A stretch of 64,000 bases of DNA from Flavipsychrobacter sp. (GTDB lineage: Bacteria; Bacteroidota; Bacteroidia; Chitinophagales; Chitinophagaceae). Position numbers and translations under genes: made by a program. The notes beneath the pieces are model-generated. The model was not told where the DNA came from. It searched no databases and saw only the letters and a list, made by a program, of their open reading frames with translations. Where the stretch lies: NCBI GenBank assembly GCA_016787265.1, contig JAEUVF010000003.1, positions 1-64,000 of the forward strand. The letters are read 5' to 3'. This document shows, piece by piece, positions 7,266 to 13,818 of the stretch (position 1 is its first letter; each line of letters begins with the position of its first letter).

Positions 7266-9188
7266 ATGAGTACCGGCGAAAACGAACAAGCCCTCCGGAA
7301 AATCCTGGACATGTCCAGACTGATTAGTTTAGTGTTGCTGTTCTTACACCTCTATTATTACCAATATGCGGCCTTTCAAGCTTGGGGGCTGGTCAGTCCC
7401 TTTTCAGATCGTCTATTGGAAAACATTTACAATACCGGACTGTTCCGGCATTTCCACATATCCAAATCTCTTCCAATTGCATTTCTGGGGATTTCATTAT
7501 TAGGTGCTAGAGGCAGAAAAGACGAGAAAATGAATTATAGGGTCGCCCTGAGTTATATTTTGACTGGATTGTTGGTATATACTGCAAGTAGCTGGGTTCT
7601 AATAGCAAAAATGCCTGTCACTTCATTGTCAGTGATCTACGCAGTAGGTCTATCTTTTGGATATTTATTGATCCTATCGGGTGGGACGCTACTCTCCCGA
7701 ATCATCCACCAACGCCTAAACAACGACGACATCTTTAATCGCGAAAACGAAACCTTCCCCCAGGAAGAACGTTTACTGGAAAATGAGTACTCCATTAACT
7801 TGCCTGCCAAATACTACCACAAAGGCAAATGGCGTAAAAGCTGGATCAATATAATTAATCCCTTCCGGGGGCTGCTGGTACTGGGTACGCCCGGTTCCGG
7901 TAAATCGTATTTTGTCATCAACAATGTAATCCGGCAGCATATTGAAAAAGGGTTTGCGATGTTTGTCTATGACTTTAAGTTTGATGACCTAACCCTAATC
8001 GCTTACAACCACTTCCTGAAATACAAAGACCGGTACCCCGTTCCGCCGAAATTCTATGTTATTAATTTCGACGACCTCTCCCGTACCCACCGCTGCAATC
8101 CCCTGGATCCAGCATCCATGTTGGACATAACAGACGCCGCGGAAGCCGCCCGGACTATTCTCCTGGGACTCAACCGCGAATGGATCAAACGTCAGGGGGA
8201 CTTTTTTGTGGAATCCCCTATCAACTTCCTGACGGCTATAATATGGTTTCTCCGTAAATACAACAACGGTGAATTCTGTACCCTACCACATGTAATCGAA
8301 CTCATGAATGTAGAATACGACAAGCTATTTGCTGTCTTGAGCACTGAAAAGGAAATCGAAGCACTTATCAACCCGTTTGTTTCGGCATACAAAAACGAAG
8401 TAATGGAGCAACTGGAAGGTCAGATTGCATCTGCTAAAATATCCTTGGCACGGCTTGTTTCACCTTCCCTTTACTATGTGCTCTCTGGTAACGATTTTAC
8501 GTTGGACATCAACAACCCGGATGAACCTAAAATAGTCTGTATGGGGAACAGTCCACAGAAAATTCAGGTATACGGTGCTGTGCTATCTCTTTATGTTTCA
8601 AGAATGATTAAAATTGTGAATCGAAAAGGGCAGATGAAATCCAGCCTAATCTTCGATGAATTTCCTACGATTTATCTGAACAACATTGACAATCTGATGG
8701 CCACAGCACGAAGCAACAAAGTAGCGACGACAATTGGTGTTCAGGATTTTAGTCAATTGAAGAAAGACTATGGTAAAGACCAGGCAGATGTAATCATGAA
8801 TATTGTAGGTAATATAATTGCCGGTCAGGTGACGGGTGATACAGCAAAGCAACTATCGGACAGGTTTGGTAAAATTATGCAACAACGAAATAGCATTTCC
8901 GTCAACCGGCAGGATATTTCAATCAGTCGTTCACATCAATTGGAATTGGCACTTCCACCATCTAAAATTTCTTGTTTAAGTGCCGGCGAATTTGTTGGAG
9001 TTTTATCTGATGATCCACATCAAAATTCAAGATTGAAATCGATTAACTCATTTATTGACAATCGAATTTCAACCGAATCCGTTCTCGACAAAATGTCTAC
9101 CAATATGTTTCAAAGAAGTTTTCTCGACGTAAGTTTCAATAAAATAAAAAAAGACATACAGCAATTAATATTTGATAGATTCATATAA
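7266..9188 (+). CDS. traG: TraG/VirD4-like type IV coupling protein
   Basis: A 640-residue protein. Hydrophobic segments near residues 18-40, 67-82, 95-115 and 118-146 form the membrane anchor. The motor domain has Walker A GTPGSGKS (207-214) and Walker B SSLIFDEFPTIYL near residue 460, then TARSNKVATTIGVQDFSQLK and QVTGDTAKQLSDRFGKI, hallmarks of the TraG/TraM-recognition family. It delivers the relaxase-DNA complex to a secretion channel. It sits 17 bases after the relaxase gene. A decayed copy of the same family occurs at 22567-23599. Confidence 0.92.
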   Translation: MSTGENEQALRKILDMSRLISLVLLFLHLYYYQYAAFQAWGLVSPFSDRLLENIYNTGLFRHFHISKSLPIAFLGISLLGARGRKDEKMNYRVALSYILTGLLVYTASSWVLIAKMPVTSLSVIYAVGLSFGYLLILSGGTLLSRIIHQRLNNDDIFNRENETFPQEERLLENEYSINLPAKYYHKGKWRKSWINIINPFRGLLVLGTPGSGKSYFVINNVIRQHIEKGFAMFVYDFKFDDLTLIAYNHFLKYKDRYPVPPKFYVINFDDLSRTHRCNPLDPASMLDITDAAEAARTILLGLNREWIKRQGDFFVESPINFLTAIIWFLRKYNNGEFCTLPHVIELMNVEYDKLFAVLSTEKEIEALINPFVSAYKNEVMEQLEGQIASAKISLARLVSPSLYYVLSGNDFTLDINNPDEPKIVCMGNSPQKIQVYGAVLSLYVSRMIKIVNRKGQMKSSLIFDEFPTIYLNNIDNLMATARSNKVATTIGVQDFSQLKKDYGKDQADVIMNIVGNIIAGQVTGDTAKQLSDRFGKIMQQRNSISVNRQDISISRSHQLELALPPSKISCLSAGEFVGVLSDDPHQNSRLKSINSFIDNRISTESVLDKMSTNMFQRSFLDVSFNKIKKDIQQLIFDRFI

Positions 9189-9215
9189 TCCATTTCCATC
9201 TAAATACATTACTAT

Positions 9216-9872
9216 TTAAAAAATCCCGAATGCTTTTCCAATTTCTAAACCGTCGGATAGTAAAACGCTACTTCCTAGTTGCCTTAATTCATCAAATGTA
9301 TCCCGATGACAATTTCGGAATTTTTTACCGCTGCCACAAAAACATATAGATGTTCTCCCCGGCCTTTCATTTGTCGCAATAAAGTGCATCAAACGTAATA
9401 ATTTCTTTACGTCTTTGCCCGTCCTCAATGCTTCCTCATAAAATTGGTATATTCCCATCAGTCCGTGGCTGTATTCACCGTTAACGTAAAATCCCTCCAA
9501 CCTGCGGTGCGTCTGGTTGAAAAAATACGGCAATGCTTCTTCTCTAATATACTCCGTAATAGTAATTCCGTTCAAGCACCTTATTATCTCCGCTGGTAGC
9601 ACCTTTACGCAACAGGTAAGCGTATCTTCATAAACGTGCCAGTCAGCTATCTTCGGAATTTTTCCACCTGTTTCATATAGCAAAGGAAACCGATATGGGA
9701 AACCATCAGTATAATGAATTTCTATTTGGTAGGTTTCCCATAGTTTTCCTGTTTTGTCAATCACATCTAAATCACCAGCCAACACATACCCTGCTTCTGT
9801 TAGTGTCGGTTTGAGCTTAGGGTAGGACTCCTCTGCCTCGGCCAACTGTTCAACAAAAAATTCGTTGCTCAT
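9216..9872 (-). CDS. cap2: CBASS E2-like protein with SEC-C zinc motif
   Basis: A 218-residue protein from the ATG at 9870-9872, one base after the cyclase stop; the longer frame to 9941 would run into the cyclase gene. The N-terminal 130 residues resemble an E2 ubiquitin-conjugating fold (a strand IEIHYTDGFPYRFP, then HVYEDTLTCC, where a Cys is the likely catalytic residue). The C-terminus has a SEC-C zinc motif CFCGSGKKFRNCH. E2-only proteins define short type II CBASS, where they are thought to prime the cyclase by conjugating its C-terminus. No E1 (ThiF) or JAB protease of the long type is encoded here. Confidence 0.75.
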   Translation of the reverse strand: MSNEFFVEQLAEAEESYPKLKPTLTEAGYVLAGDLDVIDKTGKLWETYQIEIHYTDGFPYRFPLLYETGGKIPKIADWHVYEDTLTCCVKVLPAEIIRCLNGITITEYIREEALPYFFNQTHRRLEGFYVNGEYSHGLMGIYQFYEEALRTGKDVKKLLRLMHFIATNERPGRTSICFCGSGKKFRNCHRDTFDELRQLGSSVLLSDGLEIGKAFGIF

Positions 9873-9873
9873 A

Positions 9874-10956
9874 TTACATTGCTTTCCCCCAAGGCCTGTT
9901 AGAAGAGGCGCCAGACACAAGACCAGATAAAATATTCGCACTGGTGTTAGTGTTAGTTGATTGAACCAGGTGACATGGGAAACGATTTCCTAACCGCTCC
10001 TGCCAGTATCCACATGCTTTTTTAGCATCGTTTTCTTGTAGAGCCGCCTTAGCGCTGTCTATAAAATATTTCAGGTACTTCATAAAGGCATCTTTGTTTT
10101 TGTACTCATCCAAAAGGTTTTCACCTTTCGGAGTTGTTGGACGATCACAGCGGAAATTTTTGGAAAGGGCTGCGTGGATATTTACCAAGGTTTCCATCAG
10201 CGACACGTCATCGCGGTCACGTGGCGCATAATGGTTGGCAGCCAAAATTGTCATGACCAAACCACAAGGCATTTCTTCACGGCGCAAGTCACCCCAACTT
10301 TTCAGGTAACGTACAATTCGGCGAAGTTGATGGTCCTGCTTGCGAATATCGGTGAGCCATTGTCGGTACTCGTTTCGGTAGAGTTTCGTTTCGTATAGAA
10401 ACTCAGTCCGGAAACCTGAATTTATTTTTTGCTCAAACCAAGCAATGAACTCAACGGGATTGCTAAGCGTATAGCCACGCTTTTTGTCAGCCAAATCAGG
10501 GCACTTTTTATCACCGGCGTAGTAAATGGGAAGGTCAATGTGAAAGCCTGCTTTGAAAATTACACGAACACATGTGTTTTTGTCAATTACTTTCTCAATC
10601 GTTTTCGGGTCTGCACCAATAGCCTGTATAACCAAACGATGAAGCTCTTCCGGTTCAGGTCTTTGACCGCGGGGACGTTTTCCTATCAGGTAAATGCCGT
10701 CGTCAAGGTCATAATCACCATGGATGGGATTGATGATCGTGTCCATAACATAAGAGCCTTGACTTTGAAACTCCAGCAGTTCATCTATGAACGACTTTCT
10801 TTCAGGATCGTTATTCATGCCAGATTTTGCGGCATCAAAATTCGCTTCGATGCGGTATCGCAATCCGTCCCTGGCTATTATTAGTTCATTGCGTTTGTCA
10901 TCACTTAACCGCATGATTCTGTTGTACTCTAAAAAAGTTGTGTGAAGGTTTGCCAT
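9874..10956 (-). CDS. CD-NTase (CBASS cyclic oligonucleotide synthase)
   Basis: A 360-residue DncV-like nucleotidyltransferase. The activation-loop/P-loop segment SQGSYVMDT (65-73) is followed by the metal-binding acidic pair in DYDLDDG (D83 and D85 in the D-x-D pattern) and a third acidic residue in FHIDLP (D141). The second half has SWGDLRREEMPCGLVMTILA, typical of the helical domain of this family. On phage infection it should make a cyclic di- or trinucleotide that activates the patatin effector. The gene lies two bases after the effector gene and one before the E2 gene, a tight minus-strand operon. The product nucleotide cannot be told from sequence. Confidence 0.9.
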   Translation of the reverse strand: MANLHTTFLEYNRIMRLSDDKRNELIIARDGLRYRIEANFDAAKSGMNNDPERKSFIDELLEFQSQGSYVMDTIINPIHGDYDLDDGIYLIGKRPRGQRPEPEELHRLVIQAIGADPKTIEKVIDKNTCVRVIFKAGFHIDLPIYYAGDKKCPDLADKKRGYTLSNPVEFIAWFEQKINSGFRTEFLYETKLYRNEYRQWLTDIRKQDHQLRRIVRYLKSWGDLRREEMPCGLVMTILAANHYAPRDRDDVSLMETLVNIHAALSKNFRCDRPTTPKGENLLDEYKNKDAFMKYLKYFIDSAKAALQENDAKKACGYWQERLGNRFPCHLVQSTNTNTSANILSGLVSGASSNRPWGKAM

Positions 10957-10958
10957 AG

Positions 10959-11945
10959 TTATTGTGTTTTAAACTGTTTACGTGTTTTGAAAAATTGTGC
11001 GATTTCAGGGTCCTTACCAACCAAATATCCTCGGTCATTGCCTTTGCCCCGGATGAAGTTGACTGCTTTCGGCCGGGCACAATCCAATTGAACCAGATGT
11101 TGCTGTTCCGCCGAGATCTGCTCGGAGGGAATGCGAACGTAGTTTATATGAATGTGATTTAACTCGGAAAGCCGTTTCATTGTGTAGTCCGTAAAGGCAC
11201 TTTGTCCGATCAGAGAAGTCTCAAAAAGATCGTTTCGCCAATTGACGAATGAACGCTGCCGCTCTAAGCCAACTGGCTTACCAGCCGTGTTGTTTAAACT
11301 GCTCACCGACAACACCTCAATATTCTGATAATCAAGGCCCTGACCGACAAAATACGTCAGTGCTTCAATAACTCCCACCAGCGTTGGATTGTTTGCCCAC
11401 ACACCGCCATCAATAAATTGCTTCTGGTCGTAACGTTCTATTTCACAAAGAGGGAAATAGGTGGGCGCCGCTGAAGTAGCTAAGGCCACATCTACCAGCA
11501 AGGTTTCATTGTCTCTGTTAAGTTCGCCGTGATCTCGTTTGAAAATCCACGGGCGTGCATCAGTCAGTGAATAGGAAGGAATGCAAACCAGGTTTTTCAA
11601 GTCTTTCACCCTTGCCTCTTTAAAAACATTTTGCAGCACTTCTCGGAGCGGCGCATCAGAATACTTGCCGCGCCAGAAAGTTTGCCTGATAATGCCACCA
11701 ATTTTAGTTCGCCTGGGAAAGATTGTCCCCCCCTGATCTATGTATATTTTACTGATTTCTGGCGTTGGAATTTTTAATCCTAATGCCAAAGCGATTAGAC
11801 CTCCGGTGGACGTGCCGCAAATCATATCAAAGTAATCCGATACCGGGCCAAACCTTTTTTCCAAGTGTTCAAGTATGGTGGAAGAATAAAGGCCTTTTAT
11901 GCCGCCTCCATCTATCGAAAGTATTTTGAAAGCTGTCTCACTCAC
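10959..11945 (-). CDS. capV: CapV-like patatin phospholipase, CBASS effector
   Basis: A 328-residue patatin. It has the oxyanion-hole glycines DGGGIKG (12-18), the nucleophile elbow GTSTG (44-48, Ser46) and the catalytic Asp in IDGGVWANNPT (D179). Activated by the cyclase product, such effectors degrade membrane phospholipids and kill the infected cell. It is the first structural gene of the CBASS operon and has a GTG start (GTGAGTGAGACA). An upstream hairpin terminator and a 47-residue membrane peptide gene separate it from the shared control region. Confidence 0.92.
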   Translation of the reverse strand: MSETAFKILSIDGGGIKGLYSSTILEHLEKRFGPVSDYFDMICGTSTGGLIALALGLKIPTPEISKIYIDQGGTIFPRRTKIGGIIRQTFWRGKYSDAPLREVLQNVFKEARVKDLKNLVCIPSYSLTDARPWIFKRDHGELNRDNETLLVDVALATSAAPTYFPLCEIERYDQKQFIDGGVWANNPTLVGVIEALTYFVGQGLDYQNIEVLSVSSLNNTAGKPVGLERQRSFVNWRNDLFETSLIGQSAFTDYTMKRLSELNHIHINYVRIPSEQISAEQQHLVQLDCARPKAVNFIRGKGNDRGYLVGKDPEIAQFFKTRKQFKTQ

Positions 11946-11971
11946 GTTTTTTGGTTCAAATGAAAAAATAG

Positions 11972-11997
11972 ATCTCCCGGCTAGGCCGGGAGATCGA
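11972..11997 (-). terminator. Strong hairpin between the 47-aa peptide gene and capV
   Basis: GATCTCCCGGC and GCCGGGAGATC form a perfect 11-bp stem around a short loop (CTA on the minus strand), followed on that strand by a TATTTTTT tract. This is a textbook intrinsic terminator placed downstream of the small membrane-peptide gene and just before capV. If both genes share the upstream promoter, CBASS expression would depend on readthrough, so it may act as an attenuator. Confidence 0.75.
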
Positions 11998-12001
11998 ACG
12001 A

Positions 12002-12145
12002 TTAACTCAAGGCTTTCATCGAAGCCGAAATACCATAACCAATAAGTGCTACAACGAGTGCGACGGCAACTAAGTTAGCCATCTCGCCTTTCACAGTTAT
12101 GCAGGAATCCTTTTTGCAGAGGGTAACATGATTCATGTTTCTCAT
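12002..12145 (-). CDS. 47-residue membrane peptide in the CBASS control region
   Basis: This short gene begins at the ATG at 12143-12145 (MRNMNHVTLCKKDSCITVKG) and ends at TAA 12002-12004. The first 22 residues are polar with two Cys (C10, C15) five apart; residues 24-42 form one hydrophobic segment rich in Ala, Val and Gly (LVAVALVVALIGYGIS), so it should be a single-pass membrane peptide. It has its own promoter-like box and a perfect terminator downstream. It lies between the divergent repressor-protease operon and capV, on the capV strand. I know no family for it. A role in guarding or tuning CBASS toxicity, or a small toxin, is inference. Confidence 0.5.
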   Translation of the reverse strand: MRNMNHVTLCKKDSCITVKGEMANLVAVALVVALIGYGISASMKALS

Positions 12146-12214
12146 TTTTTGGTTTTAGAATTGCAGTCAACTTTGGCCCTGACCATTTAGGCCTTGTAAA
12201 GTTTTTTTACCAAG

Positions 12215-12296
12215 TGTTTCATTAATGAAACAATTTAACTTTACAAACTTAGTATTTTTGTTTCATTTGCAAAAAAATAATTTCATTAATGCAACA
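12215..12296. promoter_or_regulatory. Operator repeats and divergent promoters of the CBASS/XRE region
   Basis: A perfect 18-base palindrome TGTTTCATTAATGAAACA lies at 12215-12232. A half-matching copy (TGTTTCATTTGCAAAAAA) is at 12259-12276 and a near copy (AATTTCATTAATGCAACA, 15 of 18 identical) is at 12279-12296. Bacteroidota -7 boxes (TAnnTTTG) lie among them: TAAGTTTG on the minus strand at 12244-12251, with a TTTG about 18 bases upstream, and TATTTTTG on the plus strand at 12253-12260. The natural ligand is the XRE protein encoded at 12360, which would repress both directions. Confidence 0.65.
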
Positions 12297-12359
12297 ATTA
12301 TTTGAAAATTCTGTTCTTTATTTGTACAACGATTGCTTGCAACAAAAAAAACAAATCAT

Positions 12360-12707
12360 ATGCACTCACTTAATTCAGCCTTATTGGCCGAGATGATTAA
12401 GTCAAAAAGGGGGAAGAGTGGGCTTCGCGAGACAGCGGCAGAAATTGGTGGCATTAGCGCCCCGACGTTGTCGAGGATAGAAAACGGAAACCTCCCTGAC
12501 ATTGACACTTATTTTAGAATCTGCAAGTGGTTAGACGTGCCAACAGACTACTTTGCCATTAAAACAAACAAAAATTTTGAAAAGAAATCTTCCGACACAA
12601 AACAAGAAGTTATTGCTCATTTAAGAGCTGACAAAACTTTACCACCTTCGACAGCTCAGGCTTTGATTGAAATGATTAATTTGGCGTATGCTAAAATCGC
12701 AAAGTGA
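12360..12707 (+). CDS. capH: XRE-family repressor, CapH-like
   Basis: A 115-residue protein with a helix-turn-helix at residues 18-50 (LRETAAEIGGISAPTLSRIE). The start is the ATG at 12360; an in-frame TTG at 12333 would add nine residues without adding domain. The downstream gene overlaps it by 20 bases and encodes an ImmA/IrrE-type metallopeptidase. Such repressor-protease pairs beside CBASS (CapH and CapP) keep the operon silent until DNA damage triggers cleavage of the repressor. Palindromic operator-like repeats lie immediately upstream. The CapH identity rests on context; the fold is clear. Confidence 0.8.
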   Translation: MHSLNSALLAEMIKSKRGKSGLRETAAEIGGISAPTLSRIENGNLPDIDTYFRICKWLDVPTDYFAIKTNKNFEKKSSDTKQEVIAHLRADKTLPPSTAQALIEMINLAYAKIAK

Positions 12708-13293
12708 GACGGCTACAGAAAAGATTAGTTTCAGGCGTGGCTTCAAAACGGAGGCCGAACGTATTTCTGTGCAATGTCGTTCCAATTTAGCTCTAAAAGA
12801 TTATCAGCCTTTGCCTGCTTTTGACTTAGCTAAATACCTCAAGTTAGCTGTATTAACTCCATCTGATTTTCACGATTTAAGCAATGAAGCACTGAAGGAA
12901 TTGCTATATAGCGAACGTAACAATCACTGGTCTGCAATTACTATTGGAAAGGATGAACCGCAAATGATAATTTACAATAGTTCGCATTCGTCTTGTCGCA
13001 CCGAAAGCAACATCATGCACGAATGCGCTCATGTTCTTTTGGAGCATAAAATGGGAAGCATTGACACATCGCTTGGAATACCGCTGAGGACATACGATCA
13101 TGTTCAGGAAATGGAAGCTGAATGGTTAGGAGGGTGCCTTCAGTTGCCAACACCTGCGCTGAAAAAATATTACATCTATGGTTCGTACACGGCTGAACAG
13201 ATCGCAGAACTCTTCAACGCAAGTCTACAGATGGTTCGTTACCGCTTAGGTGTTTCCGGCGCTTTTGCAATGAAATCAAGGGTTAAACGATGA
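12688..13293 (+). CDS. capP: ImmA/IrrE-type metallopeptidase, CapP-like
   Basis: A 201-residue protein with the zinc-binding motif HECAH (H-E-x-x-H) followed by VLLEHK, and a downstream acidic segment EMEAEWLGGCLQLP supplying the third ligand. The C-terminal YTAEQIAELFNASLQMVRYRL is a helix-turn-helix-like tail common in the family. These enzymes cut the partner XRE repressor; the CapP type next to CBASS is activated by single-stranded DNA. It overlaps the repressor gene by 20 bases and the next small gene by four, so the three are one operon. Confidence 0.85.
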   Translation: MLKSQSETATEKISFRRGFKTEAERISVQCRSNLALKDYQPLPAFDLAKYLKLAVLTPSDFHDLSNEALKELLYSERNNHWSAITIGKDEPQMIIYNSSHSSCRTESNIMHECAHVLLEHKMGSIDTSLGIPLRTYDHVQEMEAEWLGGCLQLPTPALKKYYIYGSYTAEQIAELFNASLQMVRYRLGVSGAFAMKSRVKR

Positions 13294-13487
13294 ATTTTAA
13301 ATATTTCAATATAGGAGCACTTATTGCATTTGTCATTATCCTCTCAATACCTTTCGGACAATTTTCTGCTTGGTTGGAAAATGTTTTGCAGCCCTACCCT
13401 GCAGCTACACAAATCTATAATTACATTAATCCTTTGTCAACATTAGATTTAATTTCGCTCACATTAATCTTCGTAATCAAAATATGA
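13290..13487 (+). CDS. Small two-pass membrane protein in the capH-capP operon
   Basis: A 65-residue protein starting at an ATGA overlap with the peptidase stop. Two hydrophobic segments (residues 8-25 and 49-65, with IGALIAFVIILSIPF and LDLISLTLIFVIKI) flank a short loop. No family recognised. Its coupling to the repressor-protease pair suggests it takes part in the same regulatory switch or protects the cell membrane; this is inference. It is the second membrane peptide in this control locus, next to the one at 12002-12145. Confidence 0.6.
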   Translation: MNFKYFNIGALIAFVIILSIPFGQFSAWLENVLQPYPAATQIYNYINPLSTLDLISLTLIFVIKI

Positions 13488-13566
13488 TGGAAGTGGGGCA
13501 TCTTCATCAGGCAAGACAAATAAAAACTTTTTGCTTGTTCTACCTGCTGTTTAATTATAGGTACTC

Positions 13567-13722
13567 TTATAAATAAACTTCCCGCTTTTTTGAAAATATT
13601 TCATCGGTTAATACACTTTTACCGACATCTGTTTTTGCATAAAGTATATGAATGCCGGGCATGCCCAGGAAGTTCTGGTAAATAGTTTCTATATGCTCTT
13701 GTCCAGCTAACCTGTTGATCAT
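13567..13722 (-). pseudogene. Possible fragment of a P-loop protein
   Basis: The 331-base space between the small membrane protein and the giant STAND gene contains one readable 51-codon minus-strand frame (MINRLAGQEHIETIYQNFLG…). Its middle PGIHILYAKTDVGKSVLTDE looks like a Walker A region (the GxxGKS appears as TDVGKS). No further P-loop domain follows, so if real this is debris of a former NTPase gene. The rest of the gap shows nothing I can assign. Confidence 0.3.
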
Positions 13723-13818
13723 TAGTTTATGATAATTCCTAGTTATCTGTTATCCGAAATATGAACAAGCTGAAAGACTCACAAAGCCTGAAGTACCAAC
13801 CTGCTTACTTCACTACCT

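Noticed and set aside
10429..10884. 151-codon plus-strand frame inside the cyclase gene
   Set aside because: It is the complement of a clearly conserved CD-NTase; long antisense frames are expected there.
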